Notes: a model not told the origin generated them from the letters alone. 64,000 nucleotides of DNA from Rhizobium leguminosarum bv. trifolii WSM1325 (GCA_000023185.1 CP001624.1:248001-312000); one strand, 5' to 3'; shown: positions 17,503-26,300, counted from the stretch's first letter. A program made the numbers and translations.

Positions 17503-18683
17503 CTCTTACGCTCGATCGCTGATGCAGGTCGCGGCTTATCATCGACTTCAACCGGTTTGGCTGGCGAGGCTTCAAGACTGGCCAAGTCGATCGCGGTTTC
17601 CTCAGAGACCGAACCAGCCCCCGTCGGAACGGCCGGCTCAGGACGGTCCGCGTACGTGCTCGGGCTCGGGCCTGCTTCAGGCGGCAACGGTGTCGGGGGC
17701 TTCTCAAGAGCGTTGGCGATACGGTCGAGCTTTTCTTCAAGGGTCTGCAGCGGCTGCAGCGCTTCCTTGGTCTGCTCGATATAGGAACGCCCTCGCTCGG
17801 TATCCGCCTCCATGCGCTTCAAATGCGCCTCGGTCATCTCCCTGATGGACTCGATGACCGGCGTGAGTTCGATCTTGATGACATCTTCCGGGGCACGTAT
17901 CTCGCCAAGCCGTGTCCCGACGCTTTCCACCGCGCCGCCGAACTTATCGATGATCGTCGAAAGCTGGCCGGTGGTTTCGGTCAGTTTCGCCGCCGCGTTG
18001 TTGTTGCTGTCATTGATAGTCTTATTGTGGGATTCGATAATGGCCGAAAGCTGCTGCGCCGCCTCCTGAATGGGCTTGATCGCCTCTTTCGACAGGGATT
18101 CGATCGCCTTGCGAATATCTTCGCCGTTCTTCTCTGCCTGGCGGGCGATCTCGTCGAACCCCTCCGACAGCATCTGGTTGCTGACCCTGCGGTAGTTCGA
18201 AAACTCCCGGGCCGAGGAATCGAGCTCGGTTCTGACGCGCCTGGTCATCTCGGCAAGCTCGTGCCTGGCACTGCGCTCGATGTCCAACGGATCGCGACGC
18301 ATCTGGTTGAACAGGATCCGGAGCGTCACCCCGGCAATCGTCGACGTCACCGCGATACCGAAGTTTCGCACGATCGTGTCGATGGAGGTCTCACCGGCAA
18401 ATAGATAGAGCGACACCCCGAGGCTCGAGAGCGTGAACAGAAAGCCCATGTAGTAGAGATTGTCGCCGGCCTGCTCGTTATGCAGCCGGAAGCCCGCCAA
18501 TAGCAGGGAAGCGAGAAAGTAGGTCGCCATCAGCAGCAACGGGACGACGGTGACGACCGCCGTCGACCATCCCCATAGCTTGGCCGTCCAGATGAACACC
18601 ATGCCGCCGATGGTTGTGAGCGCAAACAGCACCAGCGGCCCGTAGTCGCGGATCGCGGATCTTGTCACCTCTCTCGAGGCCAT
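17478..18683 (-). CDS. Four-TM protein with long coiled-coil tail, stator A-like (operon gene 3)
   Basis: 401 residues: TMs at about 14-36, 41-64, 76-96 and 103-126, then a helical tail (130-330) rich in Glu, Lys and Gln, and a Pro-rich end. TM3-TM4 (GFLFTLSSLGVSLYLF and AVTSTIAGVTLRILF) have small and hydroxyl residues resembling the conducting helices of MotA/ExbB/ZorA; this similarity is judged by eye. A membrane channel subunit with a cytoplasmic coiled-coil tail is the ZorA plan. ATG overlaps the gene 2 stop (ATGA). I cannot assign it to a named family. Confidence 0.65.
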   Translation of the reverse strand: MASREVTRSAIRDYGPLVLFALTTIGGMVFIWTAKLWGWSTAVVTVVPLLLMATYFLASLLLAGFRLHNEQAGDNLYYMGFLFTLSSLGVSLYLFAGETSIDTIVRNFGIAVTSTIAGVTLRILFNQMRRDPLDIERSARHELAEMTRRVRTELDSSAREFSNYRRVSNQMLSEGFDEIARQAEKNGEDIRKAIESLSKEAIKPIQEAAQQLSAIIESHNKTINDSNNNAAAKLTETTGQLSTIIDKFGGAVESVGTRLGEIRAPEDVIKIELTPVIESIREMTEAHLKRMEADTERGRSYIEQTKEALQPLQTLEEKLDRIANALEKPPTPLPPEAGPSPSTYADRPEPAVPTGAGSVSEETAIDLASLEASPAKPVEVDDKPRPASAIERKRWFNWQRT

Positions 18684-19501
18684 CAGCGTTTTCCTTCCAG
18701 ACGGATGAAACCGTCGAAGTAGCCGTTATTCTTTGTGATCCACTCTTTCCAGAATTCGGCCAGTTCCTCGGCGGAAAATTTCAGGTTTGGACGCTGAAAC
18801 GCGAGGATCTTCACCGACACCCCGTCGAGAGATGTCCTGAACTTATCACGCGCCTCGCTTTTCTGAAATTTCGAATAGGCGACACCGTCGCGGTAGTTCG
18901 AAAACGCCGGCGTGTGTTCGATCATGTCGGAGGCGACGAACAGGGCCCTGGGCGTTCCGGCGGGGAGGCTCGAGAACACCTCGAGGTTGATCCGCTGGAT
19001 TCCGGCCATGATCGGCGAGGCATCGCCCGCCTTGCCGGACGCCAGCCTGCCAGCTATTTCCTCGAGGGGCTTTTGAAAGCCCTTTTCCCAACGGTCCTGG
19101 ATCAGTCGTGGATTGCTGGTCCATTCATCGGCGAGGTCGCCGCTGCCCGGATTGCAGCCGTGGAACGTACGCTCCGGCTCGCCTTCCTTCTCGGTCAGCG
19201 AATAGATATCGATGGCACCGCCGACTGGAACTCTGGCCACGATTTGCTGAAACTGGTTCTTGAGATCAAGCGCCGTCGTGTCGGAAATGGGATCGGTGAC
19301 GTCAAGCAGGGTTTCGGACGTCGCGCCGGTGACCGGGCAAAGGGAGGCCTTGTCGACCGCCACGGTGCTGCTTGCCCTGTATTTGAGCCACCCGAACGCG
19401 CCGATAATGGCGACAGACACCAAGCCAAGGGCGATGGCGCCGACAATCAGTCCGACGGAATTGCCACCCCGCCTACGGCTACGCCTGCTGGATCGCGCCA
19501 A
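18683..19501 (-). CDS. TM-anchored vWA-like protein (operon gene 2)
   Basis: An unrecognised 272-residue protein with an Arg-rich N-terminus, one TM (about 16-40) and a presumably periplasmic domain. LLDVTDPISDT, followed by a helix, then GAIDIYSL, then SPIMAGIQRI and ALFVASDMIEHT, give the strand order of a von Willebrand A fold with a degenerate MIDAS (D-x-T-x-x-x-S, later Ser-Asp). The start is TTG 19501, which has GGAGG 8 bp upstream and overlaps gene 1 by 23 bp. An ATG at 19567 would need an 89-bp overlap. The end overlaps gene 3 as ATGA. Confidence 0.65.
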   Translation of the reverse strand: MARSSRRSRRRGGNSVGLIVGAIALGLVSVAIIGAFGWLKYRASSTVAVDKASLCPVTGATSETLLDVTDPISDTTALDLKNQFQQIVARVPVGGAIDIYSLTEKEGEPERTFHGCNPGSGDLADEWTSNPRLIQDRWEKGFQKPLEEIAGRLASGKAGDASPIMAGIQRINLEVFSSLPAGTPRALFVASDMIEHTPAFSNYRDGVAYSKFQKSEARDKFRTSLDGVSVKILAFQRPNLKFSAEELAEFWKEWITKNNGYFDGFIRLEGKR

Positions 19502-20927
19502 GGCCGGCCTCCGGGAATATGTTGTCCAGCTTGTGATAATTTTCGACAGCGGCTTCGAACTCGGCACCGATCCTGCGAATCTGCTCCGACAGTTCCGCCT
19601 GAGCCGCCTGAATTCGACCGCTCAAGACCGCGTCATCCCATTCCTCGCTGGTGCGCAGCACCGGTGCCAGGCGCTCGAGCTTGTAGGGATGGGAAAAATA
19701 ACCGGGCTCGGGTTCCGTCCGTCCCGCGCGGTTCGCGTCGCGATAGATCGTCAGCAGCGCGTTGGCGGCGCGCTCGAGATTGCTCTGATGCTCCGCAAAC
19801 AGTCCCACGGTCCGCGTCCGGTGAGCGATGATGGCCGCGCATTCCTGGCGCCGCCCGCTGAGATCGCGCACGATCTCCTCGATCTTGGCGTTGTGATCGT
19901 CTCTTATGTCACGGAGGTTGTCGATGAGCTCGAGCTTCCGGTCGATGTAGTTCGCACGCGCGCTGTCCAACCGCTTCCTCACGCCGGCAAAACCCGGATA
20001 GGGATCCGTGAGGTAGCAGCCGTCGATGAAGGCCAGGATCGAAAAAAGCAGTCCGACGGCGAAGAGCATCCAGGAATTCAGTTCGGCAAGCTCCAGCGGC
20101 GCGTTTCCGAGCCGCGATATGACTTCCGCGCCGGCTCCGGAAAGAACGGTCGATGACACCTCGCGATAATGCGCCAGGGCTAAATTGATGCCCAGGGCGA
20201 TGCAGATATAGGCGACCAGCCCACAGAACCCGAGCAGCTTGAAAAACAGGGATCGATGGACGAGGAAGCGAACGCAATAAACCGAGAACAGCAGAGCCGA
20301 TCCGATGTTGAGGACGGCGAACGCGATCGCCTCCGTCACGCCGCCGACGATCCCCTGCTCGCTTCCCTTGGCGAGAAAGCTTCCATTCATGATCATCTCG
20401 AAGAGCACGAGGAAAACGATCAGGGCGATCTTGAACGCCTGCGCGGCGGCGGTCGAAACCTTCGCGGCGCGGTCGAGATTGTGTTTCGCCTTGAAGGATG
20501 ACATCTCGTCCTCGGCGGCCTTCAGGTCGCGGCGCAGCCCGTGCAGTTCGTCGACGCCACTTGCCACCTCGGCCTTGAAGTCGGATACGCTCGACGCGTT
20601 GGCTTGCCGGATCAGTCCGAACTGCCCCTCGAAGTCGAGATTGCGCAGGCGACCCTCGAAGGTCTGAAATTGATCCTCGAGGACCTGATAGGAGGCGGCC
20701 TTCTCCTCCTCGATCCGAGAGACTATCCGCTGCTCGACCTCGTCCGGCGACGCGGCGCTTGGCGCGGGCCGATTAAGCTTGCCGTTCTCGGCACCCTTTG
20801 CCCGCAGATCGAGCGTGGAACTGGTCTTGTCAATATCGAGCGAAGGGAAGATGTCGGTCGAGGCACGAAAGTCGTGGCTGGATTCCCGAACGCCCTCCCA
20901 GAGCCTGTTCAATGCTTCAAAGCGCAC
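19479..20927 (-). CDS. Four-TM membrane protein flanked by coiled coils (operon gene 1)
   Basis: An unrecognised 482-residue protein. A charged N-terminal region with predicted coiled coil (about 62-155) precedes four TMs (about 163-183, 196-218, 228-252, 285-305) and a second coiled coil (about 315-480). A conserved-looking acid-aromatic segment, AFIDGCYLTDPYPGF, ends TM4. No signal peptide or enzymatic motif is visible. It is the first gene of the four-gene operon and probably interacts with the coiled-coil tail of gene 3. No close known system comes to mind. Confidence 0.6.
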   Translation of the reverse strand: MRFEALNRLWEGVRESSHDFRASTDIFPSLDIDKTSSTLDLRAKGAENGKLNRPAPSAASPDEVEQRIVSRIEEEKAASYQVLEDQFQTFEGRLRNLDFEGQFGLIRQANASSVSDFKAEVASGVDELHGLRRDLKAAEDEMSSFKAKHNLDRAAKVSTAAAQAFKIALIVFLVLFEMIMNGSFLAKGSEQGIVGGVTEAIAFAVLNIGSALLFSVYCVRFLVHRSLFFKLLGFCGLVAYICIALGINLALAHYREVSSTVLSGAGAEVISRLGNAPLELAELNSWMLFAVGLLFSILAFIDGCYLTDPYPGFAGVRKRLDSARANYIDRKLELIDNLRDIRDDHNAKIEEIVRDLSGRRQECAAIIAHRTRTVGLFAEHQSNLERAANALLTIYRDANRAGRTEPEPGYFSHPYKLERLAPVLRTSEEWDDAVLSGRIQAAQAELSEQIRRIGAEFEAAVENYHKLDNIFPEAGLGAIQQA

Positions 20928-21706
20928 GCGAAACCTTTAGTGGTTTGTTTACCAAATGATGCTGCTGAACTGGATATCGCAGCGGTTGTACGTGGTCCAG
21001 CGTCCGTTTCCTTCGCCGATACTAATCGAGCCATACGGTTAATCGAGATCTTTTCCAAACATACACGAAATGCTCGCGCCCACGGCAGATCGCGGCCAGT
21101 CTGCGGTCCTTTTCAAAGCCGCGCCGGTGATGGTCGATCGTTGTTGGTCCGAAAACACTTGTCCGGCGACCGAGCGAAATGGCTCGCGATCGGCCACGTG
21201 GCGCCAAAAATCCGTAACAGCATCGTGGCGGGCGGTCGCTGCCGCAGGCCCAAGCTTAACGCGCGGCCGTGCCGGCCACGGCAAGGCGCCCCTCCAAACA
21301 ATGAGCATACCAGGCGAAGGCGCGTCCGCGCCGGCGCCAGTTCGCGCACGGCTTGACCGGTTAAAAGGGTAGCCGCAAGAGGGTTAGCGGAGCGCCGCTC
21401 GCAACGAGGACCGACTGCCCCCGGCAAGCCGTTCCGCTTGGGGCGCACCCGTGGAGCGACCTCTCAGCGCCCCCAGCAGGGTGACGACAATTCACATGCT
21501 CGGCCAGGCATTCAAGAGCTCGTGCAAACTCGTGCGCTGGCGACCAACAGGCGCAACGCAACAGGCCGGCCGCGCATTTCTCAAAACCAAAGCCGGCCAC
21601 CTTGTCAGAAACCTGAATTGGCCGTTCCACTTGATCCTCCACGAGCCCACAAAGAGGCCGCAGATACACCATCTGGCGACCTCTTTTTCGCTTACCGATG
21701 ATCAGC
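20928..21706. other. Intergenic region upstream of the four-gene membrane operon
   Basis: 779 bp without a convincing gene. The end near 20930-20960 is more A+T-rich and should hold the operon promoter, but no clear -35/-10 is visible. Open frames here are low-complexity Arg/Pro/Ala and show no family similarity I can recognise. It separates the membrane operon from the metabolic island and may be a junction. Confidence 0.45.
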
Positions 21707-22408
21707 CTAGGCGACGACGGCGCCGGCTTTCAAACTGGTGAGAAGCTTGATGAGGGCCTGCGCACCCGCGGTGGAAGATGCCGGGTTCTGCCCAGTGATC
21801 AACATGCCGTCGGTGATAGCGAAGCTCTCCCAGTTCGCCTTCTTCTCATAGAGACCGCCGAGACGTTTGAGCTCGTCCTCAACAAGGAAAGGAACGACCT
21901 TCGTCAGTTGCACTTCCTCCTCCTCGCCATTGGTAAAGCCTGTCACCCGCTTTCCCTTGACGATCGGAGCGCCTCTATAGGTGACGCGGTGAAGCACGGC
22001 CGGCGCGTGGCAGACTGCCGCCACCGGCTTGCTGGAGTTGTAAAAGGACTCGATTAGCTTGATGGACTCCGGGTTGTCCACGAGATCCCACATGGGACCG
22101 TGCCCACCGGGATAAAAGACGGCGTCGAAATCTTCGGAACGGGCTTCGCTCAGCTTCTTGGTGCTCGCAAAAACCTTCTGCGCGGCCTCGTCGGCCTTGA
22201 ACCGCGTCATGGCGGGCGTCTGATTTTCCGGCAGATCGCTCTTCGGATCGATCGGAGGTTGACCGCCTTTGGGGGACACGAGTGTCAAGTCGACGCCTGC
22301 ATCGCGGAAGACGTAATACGGTGCGGCGCCCTCCTCCAGCCAAAAACCAGTCTTGCGCCCTGTACTTCCGAGGGTGTCGTGCGAGGTGAATACCATGAGG
22401 ATCTTCAT
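21707..22408 (-). CDS. DJ-1/PfpI family protein (Hsp31-like glutamine amidotransferase fold)
   Basis: A 233-residue DJ-1/PfpI-fold protein. The nucleophile elbow AVCHAPAVL holds the catalytic Cys, and an upstream Glu lies in the DAVFYPGGHGPMWDL region. Length and the insertion after KTGFWLEE match the Hsp31/YhbO-like class (glyoxalase III or protein/nucleotide deglycase activity against methylglyoxal damage). It is monocistronic, with a shared-motif copy 81 bp upstream of the start. Confidence 0.9.
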   Translation of the reverse strand: MKILMVFTSHDTLGSTGRKTGFWLEEGAAPYYVFRDAGVDLTLVSPKGGQPPIDPKSDLPENQTPAMTRFKADEAAQKVFASTKKLSEARSEDFDAVFYPGGHGPMWDLVDNPESIKLIESFYNSSKPVAAVCHAPAVLHRVTYRGAPIVKGKRVTGFTNGEEEEVQLTKVVPFLVEDELKRLGGLYEKKANWESFAITDGMLITGQNPASSTAGAQALIKLLTSLKAGAVVA

Positions 22409-22489
22409 GCTTAGGCTCCTTCCACTTTTCTGAATTTGCAGCCGATCGGCTGCACGACTGGAAGCATGTCTTGGATCAGCCGGATTTGC

Positions 22490-22525
22490 ATGTGCACGTT
22501 AGTATCGCCGACACCTTGGTATTGG
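22490..22525 (-). promoter_or_regulatory. Shared island motif, copy 1 (for the DJ-1 gene)
   Basis: On the minus strand the downstream half reads GATACTAACGTGCACAT (22490-22506). It is preceded by an upstream half AATACCAAGGTGTCGGC almost identical to that of copy 14. The core is the most diverged of the set. It points at the DJ-1 gene start at 22408. Confidence 0.5.
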
Positions 22526-22556
22526 TGGGCCTACCAGACCGAGACGTGTGTGCCTA

Positions 22557-22946
22557 TCAGAGCTCGCCCGTCAGGAACTGCGCGCTGCCCATGCCGAACG
22601 ACCAGTCCTCGTCCGAGTTGATATGCAGAGAGACCATCACGTCAGATGGCGCCACGTCGCAGCGAGCCTGGAGCGCACGCGTGAGGCTTGAATAGAAGGC
22701 CACCTTGGCATCTCGAGACCTCGGGCGGCTGGTTATTTCGAGCAGTAGGAACTTCTCGGTCCGGGTGATGTCGAGCCCAGTGTCAAGCGCGCGAATATTC
22801 GACGCCTCGTGCTCTTGAAGGATCTGGTATCTGTCTCTCCGCGGAACGCCGAAAGTCTCCACGACGACGTCGTGAATGGTATCAAGCAGCACGTCGACCT
22901 CCTGTGGCGAACGACCTTTCAGGATATGGATTTTGACGAGAGGCAT
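22557..22946 (-). CDS. Tautomerase family protein
   Basis: 129 residues with the catalytic N-terminal proline of the tautomerase superfamily exposed after Met removal (MPLVKIHILKGRS). It matches the longer Tautomerase_2-like class, with a second beta-alpha-beta unit from about 60 (FLLLEITSRPRSRDAK). Such enzymes isomerise or hydrate unsaturated keto acids. ATG 22946 is chosen because it exposes Pro1. A shared-motif copy lies 65 bp upstream. Confidence 0.87.
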   Translation of the reverse strand: MPLVKIHILKGRSPQEVDVLLDTIHDVVVETFGVPRRDRYQILQEHEASNIRALDTGLDITRTEKFLLLEITSRPRSRDAKVAFYSSLTRALQARCDVAPSDVMVSLHINSDEDWSFGMGSAQFLTGEL

Positions 22947-23011
22947 TGGTGTCTCCAAAATTGCCGAAAACAGTGTCGCTGAGAACTGTCCTCCTGCTAG
23001 GGGGCCAAGGC

Positions 23012-23045
23012 TATTGCACGATGGTATTTCCGACGCCTCGACGGC
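23012..23045 (-). promoter_or_regulatory. Shared island motif, copy 2 (for tautomerase)
   Basis: The minus-strand core AATACCATCGTGCAATA occupies 23012-23028 and has an upstream half with GAGGCGTCGG. It ends 65 bp before the tautomerase start. Confidence 0.65.
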
Positions 23046-23190
23046 ACGGAGAAGCGATGGCGGATCCTTGCCGCAGCACCAGGCCCGCCGGCTGGCTGGG
23101 ATGAACCCACTTCGCTCACAGCATGCTCCGCATCCTGTTTGCCGAGCTGAGAGCTTCGGCTCCTTGCGTTCAGTTAGATCCGGCCGGCAG

Positions 23191-23230
23191 CGAAAAACGC
23201 ACACGCCGCCGGTGATCACCGGCGGCGTGC
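23191..23230 (-). terminator. Rho-independent terminator after the 4-OT gene
   Basis: A perfect 28-bp palindrome, CACGCCGCCGGTG and its complement around a central AT (23202-23229), is followed on the minus strand by TGCGTTTTT. It lies 28 bp after the stop of the 4-oxalocrotonate tautomerase gene and should end the VOC-SDR-DsbA-tautomerase operon. Confidence 0.8.
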
Positions 23231-23257
23231 ATATTCTTCCTCTGGAATACCGTGAGG

Positions 23258-23494
23258 TCAGGCTTTGCCTTCAGCCTTCTTCTTCCGGTATTGGACGGTT
23301 GGAAGGCCGCCCCAGCCCCAGTTGTCCAAGTCGACTTCCTCGATCACCACGTAAGTCGACTCCAGCGGCTTGTTGAGGACGTCGAGCATGACCTGGCTGA
23401 CGCCAGCGATGATTGCGGCTTTCTCCTCGGGAGTTACCGACGCGCGATCTGGGGTCGTGCCCTCACGGGTTACTTGCACGGTGACTATGGGCAT
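23258..23494 (-). CDS. 4-oxalocrotonate tautomerase family protein
   Basis: 78 residues with the catalytic Pro1 (MPIVTVQVTREG), close to the 62-80 residues usual for 4-OT subunits, which assemble as hexamers. VLNKPLESTYVVIEEVDLDNW matches the second half of the fold, where an Arg/Trp-lined active site forms. It probably interconverts unsaturated 2-oxo acids. It is last in its operon, 36 bp after the DsbA-fold gene, and is followed by a terminator. Confidence 0.9.
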   Translation of the reverse strand: MPIVTVQVTREGTTPDRASVTPEEKAAIIAGVSQVMLDVLNKPLESTYVVIEEVDLDNWGWGGLPTVQYRKKKAEGKA

Positions 23495-23530
23495 TTGCTA
23501 TTCTCCTTGTTCGATGACTTCGTCGATCTG

Positions 23531-24163
23531 CTAGGCGGCCATTGCAGCGAGGTGCTTCTCAAGTTCGTCGACATGCGCATACCCAGCGCCGACCTTGCTG
23601 AGAGTTCCAGCCTTGTTCAAGAACAAGGTCGGGAAGCTTGAAACACCCATTCCTCGCACCGTCGCGAAGTCCGTTGCGGCTTCTTGGATCGTGCTACGCT
23701 TATCCCATTCTGCCAGGAATTCCTCCGAGCTGACGGGATGACCGAGTTCAGCGAGCGCGCGAGAACCGGTCTCAGCCAATGTGGCTCCGTCCGTCGTGTC
23801 GAGCGCGTCGACGTAGAAGGCATGCTGGAATGCCCGGAAGACGCTCAGAAGATCGGCTTCCGGCCTAAGAATGCGGGCGGCCACCACCGCACGGCACACG
23901 GGTTCGGTGTCGTAGACGAAGCCCTGTCTGGCAAGAAGGCCTTCTCGGTTGAACGGTACGCCGCTGGCTTCCTCGACCTTGCCCCAGTGGTGCAGTCTGA
24001 ACTGTTTGCCCGCGTCATCGAGAACGTCGGTCGCGCCCGCGCGCAATCCACCGAGGAGGATCTTCAGGGATAGGTCCGGACGCCGCTCAAGCAGCAGCCC
24101 CATCTGTTTGCCGAATCCATAGCACCACGAGCACATCGGATCGGCGGCTAGTACAAGTTCCAT
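23531..24163 (-). CDS. DsbA-family thioredoxin-fold protein (FrnE-like)
   Basis: 210 residues, no signal peptide, so cytoplasmic. The redox motif CSWC lies at the N-terminus in DPMCSWCYGFG, followed by the helical insertion of the DsbA/FrnE/HCCA-isomerase fold and the cis-Pro region SSFPTLFL. The family covers protein disulfide isomerases and GSH-linked isomerases. ATG 24163 has AAGGAAAGACA upstream. It is the third gene of the operon. Confidence 0.85.
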   Translation of the reverse strand: MELVLAADPMCSWCYGFGKQMGLLLERRPDLSLKILLGGLRAGATDVLDDAGKQFRLHHWGKVEEASGVPFNREGLLARQGFVYDTEPVCRAVVAARILRPEADLLSVFRAFQHAFYVDALDTTDGATLAETGSRALAELGHPVSSEEFLAEWDKRSTIQEAATDFATVRGMGVSSFPTLFLNKAGTLSKVGAGYAHVDELEKHLAAMAA

Positions 24164-24233
24164 TGTCTTTCCTTTCACTCGCATGCAGAACGCGCGGCCT
24201 ATCCACGCCACGCGCCCGCGTGATATTCGAGAC

Positions 24234-24947
24234 CTACCAGCGGCCGGCGTTCTGGCCACCGTCGACATGGAGGATCTCTCCAGTGACGAAGCTTGCGTCT
24301 TCGAGGTAGATCACAGCGTCGACAATGTCGCTGATCTCGCCCATGTGGCCGACGGGATGCAGCGCGGAGAGGAATTCGTGGGTCTCTGGAGCATGCATCG
24401 GGGTCTTGATGATGCCAGGAGACACGGCATTCACCCGGACGCCCGTCTTGGCGAACTCGATCGCCAGTTCCTTCGTGACGGCGTTAAGACCGCCCTTCGT
24501 GAGCGAAGCAAGGGCCGTGGGGACGCTCGACACCGGCTGGTTTACGAGGCTGGTCGTGATGCTGACAATGTGGCCGGAGCCCTGCTTGAGCATCTCCCTC
24601 GCAGCCCGCTGCGTAATGTGGAAGAAGCCCGAAACGTTCACGCCGAAGTTCAGATCATAATCTTCCTGAGTGAAGTCGACGAACGGCTTGGCAGTGAAGA
24701 CGCCGGCATTGTTCACCAACGTGTCGATCCGACCGAAACGGTCAATCGCCTCGCGGATGACGCGCTCTGCGGTCTCGGAGTTGGAGATGTCGCCCGCCAC
24801 GGCATGTACGCCATCGTCGGACCCTTGTTTGATTGAACGCGAGGTAGCGACGACGTGGTAGTTCCGCGCGCGGTAGGCGCGGACCAGACCTTCACCAATG
24901 CCCTGCGATGCACCGGTGATGACGGCGACCTTCTGCTGATTGCTCAT
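24234..24947 (-). CDS. SDR-family oxidoreductase lacking the catalytic tyrosine
   Basis: 237 residues with a Rossmann fold. The NAD(P)-binding TGASQGIG (about 11-18), NNAG (about 81-84) and the C-terminal HVDGGQNAGRW are intact. The active-site segment is TALASLTKGGLNAVTK: the Lys of YxxxK is present but the Tyr position is Ala. Catalysis is therefore atypical or lost. The ATG at 24947 is preceded by AAAGGA. It is the second gene of the VOC-SDR-DsbA-tautomerase operon. It is clearly paralogous to the SDR at 39034. Confidence 0.87.
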   Translation of the reverse strand: MSNQQKVAVITGASQGIGEGLVRAYRARNYHVVATSRSIKQGSDDGVHAVAGDISNSETAERVIREAIDRFGRIDTLVNNAGVFTAKPFVDFTQEDYDLNFGVNVSGFFHITQRAAREMLKQGSGHIVSITTSLVNQPVSSVPTALASLTKGGLNAVTKELAIEFAKTGVRVNAVSPGIIKTPMHAPETHEFLSALHPVGHMGEISDIVDAVIYLEDASFVTGEILHVDGGQNAGRW

Positions 24948-25121
24948 GATATACATCCTTTCAATTGCATCGGTCCTTGTCGGGCCGCCCGTCGCCCTCG
25001 GCGTCGGTGCTATTGATTTAGATGCTGTCGACCATCGGGAGAATTGCCAGGCAGCGGCAGTCACTGAACCGTTTTTCGGCATAATTGTTAGCGCGCTCGT
25101 CGGCGGCCGTGGACCAGCTCG

Positions 25122-25664
25122 CTATCCCCACACCGCCTTAGTTAGCTCCTTCGTAAATGCGGTATCTCCCTTGCGCCCCGGCAGGCGGGTCGTGATCTCC
25201 TGAACAGTCCACTCGTTTCCATCCGGGTCATGAAAAATGAAATACGATGCGTAGCTTTTCCGCTCCGGATTCAGTCCAGCCGTGATGCCCACGCCGTTGG
25301 AATGATGAAAAATTCCGCCGACGTCATGAAATGGCTCGCTCGTTTCGACGCCTCGAGATAGGAGATCGCTACGTGCTGCCGGCAGATCCGAAACGACCAG
25401 GTGCAATCCCCGCGATGAACCAGAGGGGGCCGTAATTAAATTCTGCCCGAACATCACGGAGCATCCAGATCCAGGCGGAGTGAACTGCACGATGCGGTAG
25501 TCGTCGCCTTGAAAATCAATATCGAAACGCCATCCGAGAGCTGCATAAAAAAGTTTGCTTCGGTCGACGTCGGAGACGGCGATCACCGCAAGCTCGAGTG
25601 TCATCGCAACTCCCGAGAGGGACTGCGGGGCTTCCTTGCTGGATGGTCTCAGTTCGCTATCCAT
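25122..25664 (-). CDS. VOC/glyoxalase-fold protein
   Basis: 180 residues; after a 20-residue leader, MTLELAVIAVSDVDRSKLFY and ALGWRFD begin a vicinal-oxygen-chelate fold. His and Glu residues in RGLHLVVSD and FHDPDGNEWTVQEI are possible metal ligands. These proteins act as glyoxalases, dioxygenases or resistance proteins; the substrate is unknown. The start has AAAGGAGCACTGAT. It heads the minus-strand operon, with a shared-motif copy 84 bp upstream. It is paralogous to the VOC protein at 48400. Confidence 0.87.
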   Translation of the reverse strand: MDSELRPSSKEAPQSLSGVAMTLELAVIAVSDVDRSKLFYAALGWRFDIDFQGDDYRIVQFTPPGSGCSVMFGQNLITAPSGSSRGLHLVVSDLPAARSDLLSRGVETSEPFHDVGGIFHHSNGVGITAGLNPERKSYASYFIFHDPDGNEWTVQEITTRLPGRKGDTAFTKELTKAVWG

Positions 25665-25748
25665 ATCAGTGCTCCTTTGAGATTGTCGCCGACGGATCCT
25701 AAAGGTGGCGACACGCGTCCCAAGCTTATGAACTCGCACCACGCCTGC

Positions 25749-25765
25749 CATTGCACTTAGGTATC
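25749..25765 (-). promoter_or_regulatory. Shared island motif, copy 3 (for VOC-SDR-DsbA-4OT operon)
   Basis: The minus-strand core is GATACCTAAGTGCAATG, 84 bp before the VOC start. The upstream half is not recognisable at the 17-bp spacing. Confidence 0.6.
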
Positions 25766-25806
25766 GACGGCTTGGAAGCGGCCAGGACGCCGTGGGTTGG
25801 ATGTAC

Positions 25807-25823
25807 GACACCATCGTACAGTA
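25807..25823 (+). promoter_or_regulatory. Shared island motif, copy 4
   Basis: The plus-strand core is GACACCATCGTACAGTA, 97 bp before the small gene at 25921 and divergent from copy 3 within one intergenic region. Confidence 0.6.
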
Positions 25824-25920
25824 GCCCCGTCGAGCCGAGGGATTCATCATAAGCCTCCCTGCGTAGCGCCAAAGGGCTGCGACGAAACCCAACGCGGCAC
25901 CGCAAGAACAGGCGAGACAA

Positions 25921-26112
25921 ATGTCAAACACGAAAATAATAGCCGAACCGTCCGAGCCTCCACTCAGCACCGCAGGAGAACTGCACGAACGAGGCAGACA
26001 CCTCGGCCTCGCGATCGAGGCTCTTCGCACCAAGGTCAGAAACAGGGAAGCCACAGGCTGGTTTGCTTACCAGCACGAAATGGCACGTGACCCAGAGCAA
26101 CGTCCCTCGTAA
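25921..26112 (+). CDS. Small hypothetical protein, 63 aa
   Basis: A charged protein with a likely amphipathic helix (LHERGRHLGLAIEALRTKVRNREA) and no TM or signal. ATG follows AGGCGAGACAA. The shared motif 97 bp upstream, in the right orientation, is the main reason to think it is expressed. The function is unknown. Confidence 0.5.
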   Translation: MSNTKIIAEPSEPPLSTAGELHERGRHLGLAIEALRTKVRNREATGWFAYQHEMARDPEQRPS

Positions 26113-26300
26113 AGCTGTCCGAGCATTCACGACCGTCGCTTGAGGCAGCGAACGTCCAATACCAAAGTGCACTTATGCGGGCTGCGTGAACGAGTTAGCT
26201 TTACTCATCCCCCACCCCTCCAGGGCGAGAAGCTCTCAGAGCACAGCGCTCCAGCACTCCTCCCCTCTGTTGGAGCGCGCGGATCCTCCAAGGCTCCGCC

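Noticed and set aside
18662..20156. Long plus-strand frames opposite the four-gene membrane operon
   Set aside because: Low-complexity Arg/Gly/Asp-rich translations without a ribosome site. The minus-strand genes overlap with proper starts and show TM and OmpA patterns.
16519..20927. Calling the operon a Zorya system outright
   Set aside because: Only the stator-like pair resembles ZorAB, and that by eye. ZorC, ZorD and ZorE are absent and the other two genes do not fit.
20928..21706. Several 60-110 codon frames on both strands
   Set aside because: No ribosome sites, Arg/Pro/Ala composition and no recognisable family; treated as non-coding.
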